This document shows positions 56,841-64,000 of a stretch of 64,000 nucleotides of DNA, piece after piece. The notes beneath the pieces were generated by a model. The model was not told the origin of the DNA and did not search any database. It worked only from the letters and a program-made list of their open reading frames with translations. A program made the position numbers and the translations under genes. This stretch comes from Bifidobacterium moukalabense DSM 27321 (GTDB taxonomy: Bacteria; Actinomycetota; Actinomycetes; Actinomycetales; Bifidobacteriaceae): NCBI RefSeq assembly GCF_000522505.1, contig NZ_AZMV01000007.1, forward strand, positions 1 through 64,000. Direction: 5' to 3'. Each line of letters begins with the position of its first letter. Position 1 is the stretch's first letter.

Positions 56841-59285
56841 ATGACCGAAATTACCGCACCAAAGTCCCCTGTTACCGCGGCTGAATTCGCGAATGAGATT
56901 CGCGAGCAGCTGAAGTACACGCAGGGCGTCACGCCGGAGCAGGCCAAGCCGGCCGATGTGTATGTCGCAGTCTCGGCAGCAGTCCGTCGCCATCTTGTGG
57001 ATTCCTGGATGAAGACCCAGGCCGACATGGTCAACGGCAACACCAAGGCCGTCGGCTATCTGTCCGCCGAATTCCTGATCGGCAAGCAGCTGCGCAACGC
57101 GCTGCTCAACGCAGGCCTGACCGAGCAGTTCAACGAGGCCGTCGAGTCCCTCGGCTTCTCCGTGCAGGACGTTGTCGACGCCGAATACGAGCCGGGCCTT
57201 GGCAACGGTGGTCTGGGCCGTCTGGCAGCCTGCTTCATCGATTCCCTGGCCTCGCTGGGCGTGCCGGCGTTCGGCTATGGCATCCAGTACAGGTACGGCA
57301 TCTTCAAGCAGGAGTTCGACGAGGCCGGCAGGCAGATCGAAACCCCGGACTACTGGCTCGCCAACGAGGAGCCGTGGGGTCATATCGACTACAACCGCGA
57401 TCAGAAGGTCTCCTTCGGCGGTGAGGTCGTCGAAGAGAACGGCAGGAAGGTATGGAAGCCGGCTTGGTCCGTGCGCGCGGTGCCGGTCGACTACATGGTT
57501 CCGGGCTACGCCTCCGGCCGTGTGAACACCCTGCGCCTGTGGGCCGCCAAGAGCTACGACGAGTTCGATCTGCTCACCTTCAACAAGTCTGAGTATCTCG
57601 ACGCCGTCAAGCCGCAGGTCAAGGCGGAGAACATCTCCAAGATCCTGTATCCGGAAGATTCCACCCCGCAGGGCAAGGCGCTGCGTCTCGAGCAGCAGTA
57701 CTTCTTCGTGTCCGCCTCCATCCACGACGCCATTCGCGTCTTCTACCCGGGCCAGGACAAGCCGGACCTGACCACGTTCGCGGACAAGATCACCTTCCAG
57801 CTCAACGACACCCACCCGGTCATCGGCATTCCGGAACTCATGCGCGTTCTCATGGACGAGTACGGCTACGACTGGGATACCGCGTGGACCATCACCAACA
57901 AGACCTTCAACTACACCTGCCACACCCTGCTTCCGGAAGCCCTGGAAGTGTGGCCGTCCAAGCTCATCGGCGAACTGCTGCCGCGTCACCTCGAGATCAT
58001 CGAGAAGATCAACGACCAGTTCGAGTCCGAACTCAAGGCCAAGGGCGTTGCCGACGAGACCATCAAGGACATGGCCATCTACACCGGTGACTCCGTGCGC
58101 ATGGCATACCTCGCCACTTACGGCGGTTCCCACGTCAACGGTGTGGCCGAGCTGCACTCCCAGCTCCTCAAGGACGTCACCCTGAAGAACTTCTCCGACG
58201 TGTATCCGGGCAAGTTCACCAACGTGACCAACGGCGTGACCCCTCGCCGCTTCATCAAGCTGGCCAATCCGCGCCTGTCCGACCTCATCACCGAGGGTCT
58301 CGGCACCGACCGGTGGCTCAGCGACCTTGAGCTGCTCAAGGGCCTCGAGCCGCTGGCCGCCGATGACGAATTCGTCAAGAAGTTCGCCGCCGTCAAGCAG
58401 GCCAACAAGGTCGACTTCGCCAACTACGCCAAGCGCGAGTACGGCTTCGACATCGACCCGAACACCATGATCAACACCATGGTCAAGCGTCTGCACGAAT
58501 ACAAGCGTCAGGCATTGAAGATCCTGGCCCTGATCGCCCGTTACGCCGACATCAAGTCCGGCAGACTCTCCGCCGACGAGGTTCTGCCGCGCACCGTGGT
58601 GTTCGGCGCCAAGGCCGCTCCGGGCTACTATCTGGCCAAGCAGACCATCCAGCTCATCAATAACGTGGCCCGCGTCGTCAACAACGATCCGGATGTCAAG
58701 GGCAAGCTCAACGTGTACTTCCCGTGGAACTACAACGTGCGACTGGCCCAGCACCTCATTCCGGCCACCGACCTTGACGAGCAGATCTCTCAGGCCGGCA
58801 AGGAGGCCTCCGGCACCGGCAACATGAAGTTCGCCCTCAACGGTGCCATGACCGTCGGCACCCTTGATGGTGCGAACGTCGAGATTCGTGAGCGCGTCGG
58901 CGCCGAGAACTTCTTCCTCTTCGGCATGACCGTCGACGAGGTGGATGCCCTCTACGCCGCCGGTTACGATCCGAAGAAGTACTACGATGCCAACCCGCGT
59001 CTCAGGGCCGCCATCGATATGGTTGCCGACGGTACCTTCTCCAATGGCGACAAGTCCGTTTACGCGGACCTCGTCCACGACTGGCTCACCAAGGACTGGT
59101 TCATGACCCTCGCCGATTTCGGTGCCTACACCGACATCCAGGCCGAGATCGAGGCCCTGTACGTCCAGCCGCTCGAGTGGAACCGCAAGGCCCTCATCAA
59201 CGTGGCGAACTCCGGCTACTTCAGCTCCGATCGCTCCATCGAGGATTATCTGGAACGCATCTGGAAGACCGGTCCGCTCGCCTGA
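56841..59285 (+). CDS. glgP: glycogen/maltodextrin phosphorylase
   Basis: An 814-residue GT35 phosphorylase releasing glucose-1-phosphate from alpha-1,4-glucans. EYEPGLGNGGLGRLAACFIDS and the pyridoxal-phosphate lysine in EASGTGNMKFALNGAMTVGT are visible. AAAGGGAG precedes the ATG. The codon use is strongly optimised, suggesting high expression. Confidence 0.96.
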   Translation: MTEITAPKSPVTAAEFANEIREQLKYTQGVTPEQAKPADVYVAVSAAVRRHLVDSWMKTQADMVNGNTKAVGYLSAEFLIGKQLRNALLNAGLTEQFNEAVESLGFSVQDVVDAEYEPGLGNGGLGRLAACFIDSLASLGVPAFGYGIQYRYGIFKQEFDEAGRQIETPDYWLANEEPWGHIDYNRDQKVSFGGEVVEENGRKVWKPAWSVRAVPVDYMVPGYASGRVNTLRLWAAKSYDEFDLLTFNKSEYLDAVKPQVKAENISKILYPEDSTPQGKALRLEQQYFFVSASIHDAIRVFYPGQDKPDLTTFADKITFQLNDTHPVIGIPELMRVLMDEYGYDWDTAWTITNKTFNYTCHTLLPEALEVWPSKLIGELLPRHLEIIEKINDQFESELKAKGVADETIKDMAIYTGDSVRMAYLATYGGSHVNGVAELHSQLLKDVTLKNFSDVYPGKFTNVTNGVTPRRFIKLANPRLSDLITEGLGTDRWLSDLELLKGLEPLAADDEFVKKFAAVKQANKVDFANYAKREYGFDIDPNTMINTMVKRLHEYKRQALKILALIARYADIKSGRLSADEVLPRTVVFGAKAAPGYYLAKQTIQLINNVARVVNNDPDVKGKLNVYFPWNYNVRLAQHLIPATDLDEQISQAGKEASGTGNMKFALNGAMTVGTLDGANVEIRERVGAENFFLFGMTVDEVDALYAAGYDPKKYYDANPRLRAAIDMVADGTFSNGDKSVYADLVHDWLTKDWFMTLADFGAYTDIQAEIEALYVQPLEWNRKALINVANSGYFSSDRSIEDYLERIWKTGPLA

Positions 59286-59305
59286 GCGATAACCGAATAG
59301 ATGAC

Positions 59306-59342
59306 CGAAGGGCCGCCGGGATTCGTTCCTGGCGGCCCTTCG
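59306..59342 (+). terminator. glgP terminator
   Basis: A perfect 12-bp stem CGAAGGGCCGCC/GGCGGCCCTTCG about 20 bases past the glgP stop. Confidence 0.8.
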
Positions 59343-59489
59343 CATTGAATGAACAAGGGTATGAGGCCAAAGCATGTCGACGTGGCGGCCGGCAACGTCG
59401 TTCCGGTTTGGTCACGCTGGTGTGGCCAAGGTGAGGTGATGCCGAGGATGCCGGAAAGTCGTTGCTATACGGACTGGCGTGGCATAACA

Positions 59490-59519
59490 AAGGTCCGCAC
59501 CCATTCGGGCACGGACCTT
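59490..59519 (-). terminator. terminator of the small membrane protein gene
   Basis: On the minus strand AAGGTCCGTGCCC-GAAT-GGGTGCGGACCTT followed by TGTT; it lies about 25 bases past the stop at 59544. The stretch 59343-59489 between the two terminators shows nothing else. Confidence 0.75.
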
Positions 59520-59543
59520 GATGAGGTAATGACAGGGAAGTGA

Positions 59544-59765
59544 TCAGGCGGCTTCCGGCTCGGCGGTTTCAGCTTCGGCTTCCGGTTCGGCGGTATCCTT
59601 GGTCAGACCAAGGTCAACCGGGGAAGAGCTGTTCTCCCATGGTTCCTCCCACGGGTCGTAGTCCGGATTCTGCTGCTTGTAGACATACAGACCGACGACC
59701 GCTGCAAGCAAAGCTCCGAAGAGCAGTGCGAAGAACTTCCAACCGTTAGAAGACTTGTTCTCCAT
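59544..59765 (-). CDS. small single-pass membrane protein
   Basis: A 73-residue protein: short basic N-terminus, one membrane helix (about 10-30), then an acidic, Glu/Ala-rich tail (PEAEAETAEPEA). AAAGGAG 5 bases upstream of ATG 59765 fixes the start; the frame extends to 59786. No family recognised. It is divergent from the rhomboid gene. Confidence 0.75.
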   Translation of the reverse strand: MENKSSNGWKFFALLFGALLAAVVGLYVYKQQNPDYDPWEEPWENSSSPVDLGLTKDTAEPEAEAETAEPEAA

Positions 59766-59953
59766 GACGGCTCCTTTCCCATACACAGGCTGACCTGTTC
59801 GTTCAAGTCAACTCTGCCTTCCATCATAATTCCTTGAATGTGACGATTGGGTGGATTTACGCGCGGGGAAATGCCGGCTATGTCAAAAGAAAACCGCGCA
59901 GTGAAGCCGTTCGGTGAGCGGTCGGCTCCGTGGGCTCCAGTACAGTTGAAGGC

Positions 59954-60739
59954 ATGGCCTACCAACGATTCAGCTTATTTCCCGATTCCCCTTCGTTCAA
60001 GGATCTTTTCTCTGCGCACTCCCTGCGGTATCGCTGGCGGAACGGCGATCCGCTGATTACCGCCGCCATCATGGCGATATGCATCGTGGTGTGGATTGCG
60101 GAGGCGCTGCTGAACCTCGTATGGCAGGGCGGACTCGGCGCCATGCTGAACGCCGGCATGCTCATGCCCGCCACCGCCATCCATCGACCGTGGACCTTCA
60201 TCACTTCGATGTTCCTGCATCAGCCGAACTCGTTGTGGCACATTCTCTTCAACATGTTGACTCTGTGGTGCGTGGGCCCGGTGCTGGAACGCATGATGGG
60301 GCACTGGCCATTCCTTGCGTTGTACACCGTCTCCGGATTGGCGGGCGGTACGGGCATGATGATCTGGGCCGTACTCGACCCGAGCGGTTCCGGCTGGCTT
60401 ACGCCTGTGTACGGTGCCTCCGGTGCCTTGTTCGGCCTGTTCGCCGCCATTCTGGTGGTCTATCGCCGGATCGGTCTCGATATCCGTTCGATGATGATCT
60501 GGATGCTGATCAATTTCCTGATGCCGGTCATCATGCCGAATATCGCCTGGCAGGCGCATCTGGGAGGGTTCCTGTTCGGCGGCATCTTCACCTGGCTGCT
60601 GGTCTCAGGAGTGCGCGCCTTGCGCGGCAGAAGCCTGGTACGACGCACATTGGTATACGGGGTGATCATGGTGATTGCCATCATTGCGATTGACCTGCTG
60701 TGCAATATGGGCAATCCGGTAGGCGCGGCATTGCTCTGA
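59954..60739 (+). CDS. rhomboid-family intramembrane serine protease
   Basis: A 261-residue membrane protein with six or more helices. Catalytic Ser is in YGASGALFGLF and His in IAWQAHLGGFLFG, and HxxxN in LWHILFNMLTLW. TACAGT lies 7 bases before the ATG and there is no well-spaced Shine-Dalgarno, so the mRNA may be leaderless. The rhomboid-crgA order near the origin is conserved in actinobacteria. Confidence 0.92.
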   Translation: MAYQRFSLFPDSPSFKDLFSAHSLRYRWRNGDPLITAAIMAICIVVWIAEALLNLVWQGGLGAMLNAGMLMPATAIHRPWTFITSMFLHQPNSLWHILFNMLTLWCVGPVLERMMGHWPFLALYTVSGLAGGTGMMIWAVLDPSGSGWLTPVYGASGALFGLFAAILVVYRRIGLDIRSMMIWMLINFLMPVIMPNIAWQAHLGGFLFGGIFTWLLVSGVRALRGRSLVRRTLVYGVIMVIAIIAIDLLCNMGNPVGAALL

Positions 60740-60845
60740 TCGGATAGGCCTCGATGCATCGATCGGCCCGTCGGCCCAGGTAGGCCGGCGGCCGTTTTTA
60801 TGGTAAGACCCGTGACGGGGAAGTCGGGAAGTTACAAGCGTGTAG

Positions 60846-61109
60846 TTTTCCACATCTGTGAATAACCTTGTGGATAAGTAGGGTCATGGCTGAGGATAAC
60901 TCGGGGATAAGCGCAGGATTTGTCCACATAGATATTCACAAAATGGCCTTTTGCAAGGATTTTCCTTTGTGGATAAGGTGGATAACCTACTATCCACACG
61001 TCGAAAAACGGGGAATAGTCGAAACCGATATTTCGTGGTATGCAGAATTTTCAACCACGAAATATGGAAGCTGTCCACATTCGTCCACAGATATCCACCG
61101 TTATTCACA
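60846..61109. other. dense group of DnaA-box-like 9-mers, distal to oriC
   Basis: Within 264 bases: exact TGTGGATAA at 60869 and 60968; single-mismatch 9-mers at 60846 (TTTTCCACA), 60857 (TGTGAATAA), 60891 (TGAGGATAA), 60920 (TTGTCCACA), 60977 (GGTGGATAA), 60990 (CTATCCACA) and 61101 (TTATTCACA); weaker ones at 60902, 60932, 61071, 61081 and 61091. It fills the gap between the rhomboid gene and the methyltransferase. Confidence 0.85.
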
Positions 61110-61131
61110 TCGTGCCGGGAAGTGGGCACCT

Positions 61132-62490
61132 ATGATTACGGATATGGAACATGAGGCGATGATCAGCCCGGAAACACGTGCGTTCGTGAGGGCTCACCGT
61201 AGCGAGGACGTGCGCGAACTGGCGTTGAAGACCAAACGTATGGACGGATTGGATCTGCCACAGGCGCTCGATCAGATCGCCGGTTGGCAGATCGCCCGCA
61301 AAAAGCTGCCGGAATGGGCCGAATGCGACGACATCATCTACCCTCCTCATATTGCCATGGAACAGTGCTCGTCGCAGTTCACGGCGCGATATAAGGCTGA
61401 AATCGCCGATCGTCTGCTGCACGCCGATGCCGACCATGCCGGCGATCCGGCTCAATCCGAGGCAGGCGTGGCGAAGACCGCCTGCAGCATGGAAACGGAA
61501 CGTACGGGAGAACAGGGCGCAAAGGAATCGTCGGTACGGAGAACCGGTCCGACGATGGCGGATCTGACTGGTGGGTTCGGCGTGGATTGTTCGTATCTGG
61601 CACGCGGCTTCACACATGCCACGTACGTGGAGAGGCAATCGCATCTGTGCAGGCTGGCCGCGCATAACATGACGGTGCTGGGATTGCGGCAGGTGGAGGT
61701 CGTGTGCGGTGACGGCATCGAATATCTGCGTTCGATGCAGCCGGTGTCGTTGATCTACATGGATCCGGCCCGCCGCGACGAGCACGGCGCCCGTACGTAT
61801 GCCATGCAGGACTGCACGCCGGATGTGCTCGCGCTGCGTGATGCGCTGCTTGCCAAAGCGCGATTCGTAATGGTCAAGCTGTCGCCGATGCTCGATTGGC
61901 GCAAGGCCGTCACCGATTTCGACGGAGCGGTGACGCAAGTGCACATCGTCTCCACCGGCAACGAATGCAAGGAACTGCTGCTGGTGTTGGACGGTGCTGC
62001 CGGAACGGGACGGTTGCGGAATGGCATGCGTGCGCCGCGTGTGTACTGCGTGAACGATGATCAGCGGATCGATTACGATTCCGCGGCCTACACACGTGGG
62101 TTGCGCATAGGTACCGCACCGTTGCCGGAAATGAAATATCTGTATGAGCCGAATGCGTCGATCATGAAGGCCGGCTGTTTCGATCTGCTCGAGGAGCGGT
62201 ATGGCGTGACGCAGATCGGGCCGAGTAGTCACTTGTTCGTGGCCGACGAACCGGTGACGGACTTTCCGGGCCGCGGTTTCGCCGTCGAGGCGATTGGCGG
62301 CATGGGCAAAAGGGATGTGCGGCGGTTGCTGGGCGGGGTCCGGCAGGCGAACATCGCCGTGCGTAATTTCCCGCTCACCGCGTCGCAACTGCGCAACAGG
62401 CTCAAGCTTGCCGATGGCGGCGATACCTATCTGTTCGGCACCACCACTCAGGAGGGCGGGCATATCCTGCTGCGTACCGTCAAGTTGTGA
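61132..62490 (+). CDS. THUMP-like domain SAM-dependent methyltransferase
   Basis: A 452-residue protein resembling actinobacterial class I methyltransferases with a C-terminal THUMP-like domain. The SAM region is around MADLTGGFGVDCSYLARGF, an acidic VERQSHL follows, and the catalytic-type motif YMDPARRDEHGART is present. The likely substrate is RNA, by analogy. ATG 61132 is chosen; the frame stays open to 60868 through the DnaA-box cluster, but that part is not protein-like. Confidence 0.82.
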   Translation: MITDMEHEAMISPETRAFVRAHRSEDVRELALKTKRMDGLDLPQALDQIAGWQIARKKLPEWAECDDIIYPPHIAMEQCSSQFTARYKAEIADRLLHADADHAGDPAQSEAGVAKTACSMETERTGEQGAKESSVRRTGPTMADLTGGFGVDCSYLARGFTHATYVERQSHLCRLAAHNMTVLGLRQVEVVCGDGIEYLRSMQPVSLIYMDPARRDEHGARTYAMQDCTPDVLALRDALLAKARFVMVKLSPMLDWRKAVTDFDGAVTQVHIVSTGNECKELLLVLDGAAGTGRLRNGMRAPRVYCVNDDQRIDYDSAAYTRGLRIGTAPLPEMKYLYEPNASIMKAGCFDLLEERYGVTQIGPSSHLFVADEPVTDFPGRGFAVEAIGGMGKRDVRRLLGGVRQANIAVRNFPLTASQLRNRLKLADGGDTYLFGTTTQEGGHILLRTVKL

Positions 62491-62556
62491 TAGTGCGGCG
62501 GGAGGATTCACCCGGCGACTGGAGGAATCGGGACGGGTCTAGGTCCCGGAAACGGC

Positions 62557-62590
62557 GAAATGGCGCCTGGGATTGCCCAGACGCCATTTC
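62557..62590 (-). terminator. crgA terminator hairpin
   Basis: GAAATGGCG ... CGCCATTTC with CTGGG/CCCAG stacked inside, about 15 bases past the crgA stop on minus. Confidence 0.75.
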
Positions 62591-62604
62591 ACGGTGGGTA
62601 TTGG

Positions 62605-63051
62605 CTAACGCCACCACATGGTCATGAGGAATCCGACCATGATGATCGCGACGGCGATGGCCAGATTCCATGCGCCGATGTTCGGAATCGGATAGCTGCC
62701 GCTCAAGTAGTAGACCACGGCCCAGATCAGACCGATGATCATCAGCGCGCAGAACAGCGGCACGAACCAACGCGGGTTGGACTTGGTGCCCTTGATGGTC
62801 TCCTCGACACGGCGGGTGTTCTCGGCCTGGCGGTTCATCATGCGTTGCATCTGGGGGGTCAGGGAATCCTTGTCGACGGTGGCGTTCAGCACCGCTTCGA
62901 CGCGGTCCATCGGGATGTCAAGATCATCATCGTCTTCGGCGGACTCGGCAACAGCGTCGTTGTCGGCGGTCTCTTCCGTGCTTTCCGCAACCTCGGACTG
63001 CCAGTCCTTCTGGTCATCCGCGGTGGTTTCGTGCAGCTCTTCGTCAGCCAT
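62605..63051 (-). CDS. crgA: cell division protein CrgA
   Basis: A 148-residue protein with the CrgA domain at its C-terminus: SNPRWFVPLFCALMIIGLIWAVVYYL, then a second helix ending MVGFLMTMWWR. CrgA recruits FtsI and other division proteins to FtsZ in actinobacteria. The N-terminal 85 residues are acidic and disordered, so this is longer than the usual 85-100 residues. AAGGAG lies 9 bases before ATG 63051; ATG 63057 is also possible. Confidence 0.9.
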   Translation of the reverse strand: MADEELHETTADDQKDWQSEVAESTEETADNDAVAESAEDDDDLDIPMDRVEAVLNATVDKDSLTPQMQRMMNRQAENTRRVEETIKGTKSNPRWFVPLFCALMIIGLIWAVVYYLSGSYPIPNIGAWNLAIAVAIIMVGFLMTMWWR

Positions 63052-63175
63052 CAGCATAGTCTCCTTCAATAGGCTAAAAGTCATAATAGTGGGTAGACTC
63101 GAAAGCGGCGAACTCACATCGTAAAACTGCTCAAATTCAGAGCAAACGTTCAGCAATCGATAGGGGAAGGTCCGC

Positions 63176-63973
63176 ATGGCGAAACATACCGGCAGACATA
63201 CCGCAAAACGGTCGAAAGTGGCCGGAATCGCGGTGTTCTTGGTATTGATGCTGTCCGGATTCCTGCTGACGACCAACCTGCGTGTGAACCGTTCCGTGGT
63301 GGTCTCCAACGATACCGCCGAACTGGTGGAGCAACGGGTGAAAAAGGTGAACTCGCTGCGCAAGGAAGTCGACGGCCTCAGCTCAAAGGTGGATGATCTG
63401 AGCAAAACGCTCAACAGCACGGACGGCGATGACGCGCAAGACGGCGAGAGCGCCGGCGCCGGCACCATGCTACCGGCGGTCGAAGGGCCGGGGCTCGTGG
63501 TGACGCTCAACGATTCACCGCTATGGAAGAACATGGTCGACTCATCCGGATCGACCTCCAACATCAACGACTATGTGATACATCAGCAGGACGTCGAGGC
63601 GGTGGTCAACGCATTGTGGGCCGGAGGCGCGGAATCCATGATGATCATGGACCAGCGTGTGCTGTTCAACTCCGCCGTGCGTTGCTCCGGCAACGTACTG
63701 CTGCTGCAGGGCAAGAAATACTCGCCGCCGTTCAAGATCTCCGCGATCGGACCGGTGGACCGCATGCAGCAGGCATTGAACGATTCAAAGGAGATCGCCA
63801 TCTACCGGCAGTATGTGAGCGCGTTCGGCCTGGGATGGAAGGTCGAGAAGAAGGACAAGCTGCATTTCGACGCGACCGACGCATTGCAACAGCCACTGAA
63901 ATATGCGAAAGTCATCGAGAGCGATGACAGCAACGAAGATGCCGAACAGAAGACGGAAGAGGGAAATCAGTAA
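63176..63973 (+). CDS. DUF881 family protein
   Basis: A 265-residue protein: one N-terminal membrane segment (about 15-35), a coiled coil (about 50-80) and the DUF881 domain (GPGLVVTLNDSP, NINDYVIHQQDVEAVVNALWAGGAESMMIMDQR). In actinobacteria it sits in the division-gene neighbourhood; the function is unknown. GGGGAAGG precedes the ATG. It overlaps the next start by one base. Confidence 0.9.
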   Translation: MAKHTGRHTAKRSKVAGIAVFLVLMLSGFLLTTNLRVNRSVVVSNDTAELVEQRVKKVNSLRKEVDGLSSKVDDLSKTLNSTDGDDAQDGESAGAGTMLPAVEGPGLVVTLNDSPLWKNMVDSSGSTSNINDYVIHQQDVEAVVNALWAGGAESMMIMDQRVLFNSAVRCSGNVLLLQGKKYSPPFKISAIGPVDRMQQALNDSKEIAIYRQYVSAFGLGWKVEKKDKLHFDATDALQQPLKYAKVIESDDSNEDAEQKTEEGNQ

Positions 63974-64000
63974 TGAAGCACGTCAAGCCGGTTGCGGCAC
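63973..64000 (+). CDS. start of a further gene, truncated by the window end
   Basis: The DUF881 stop TAA overlaps an ATG at 63973 (TAATG) opening a frame MKHVKPVAA that runs off the window. Only nine codons are visible. In related genomes a class E sortase gene often follows here, but that is inference from synteny only. Confidence 0.5.

Noticed and set aside
56838..59375. 845-codon open frame opposite glycogen phosphorylase
   Set aside because: It is the antisense shadow of a strongly codon-biased gene, without recognisable domains.
60868..61131. N-terminal 88-codon extension of the methyltransferase
   Set aside because: It runs through the DnaA-box cluster, and its residues do not look like a conserved protein domain.

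Overview
The window is from a bifidobacterium (Actinobacteria, family Bifidobacteriaceae). The 5' part of the 16S rRNA, the roughly 60% GC coding bias, ParB sites of the TGTTTCACGTGAAACA type, and the gene order pcnA-Nudix-DUF6049-murJ-trxB-parB-parA-rsmG-jag-yidC-yidD-rnpA-rpmH-oriC-dnaA-dnaN-recF-DUF721-gyrB-gyrA-DUF3566 all fit. This is the chromosomal replication-origin region. The species cannot be fixed from sequence reading alone.

Left part (1-23.2 kb): the start of a 16S rRNA gene on the minus strand with a long leader. Next comes a membrane-anchored family 3 beta-glucosidase of permuted domain order (minus). A rightward block follows: a membrane Ser/Thr kinase, a DsbA-like protein, tRNA-Thr, an Rpf-like cell-wall lytic protein, rsmA, ispE and a LytR_C protein. 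Then pcnA lies on minus, and divergent from it runs the tightly overlapping Nudix-DUF6049-murJ/pseudokinase operon, a stand-alone acetolactate-synthase-like enzyme and trxB. Most of this rightward block is head-on to a fork leaving oriC leftwards.

Origin core (22-32 kb): the minus-strand genes parB, parA, rsmG, jag, yidC, yidD, rnpA and rpmH, then oriC, with DnaA boxes on both sides of dnaA. Five parS sites lie at 22.1-27.7 kb, two of them in the parB coding sequence and two at the centre of perfect 32-34 bp palindromes. A further DnaA-box cluster lies between parA and rsmG. yidC carries an apparent one-base frameshift in an A6 run.

Right part (32-64 kb): dnaN, recF, DUF721, gyrB, gyrA and DUF3566 (all plus), gdhA (minus), mscL, three tRNA genes (Ile-GAT, Ala-TGC, Ala-GGC), a SprT-like metallopeptidase, Dps, a CorC/HlyC CBS protein, beta-carbonic anhydrase, an unknown anchored protein, PEP carboxylase, a ThrE-like exporter, PutP, trpS, DUF3073, an SCP-like protein, glycogen phosphorylase, a small membrane protein, rhomboid, a THUMP-like methyltransferase, crgA, DUF881 and the first bases of another gene. 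A dense group of DnaA-box-like 9-mers lies at 60.85-61.11 kb, about 29 kb from oriC.

The genes are mostly housekeeping: replication, segregation, ribosome and membrane biogenesis, cell-wall synthesis and division, plus some central and nitrogen metabolism. There is no prophage, CRISPR array, insertion sequence or obvious defence island. The most interesting signals are non-coding or structural: the distal DnaA-box cluster, the long inverted repeat between trxB and parB, parS sites inside perfect palindromes, the yidC frameshift, low-GC patches inside two neighbouring genes, and competing hairpins in the gyrB leader.
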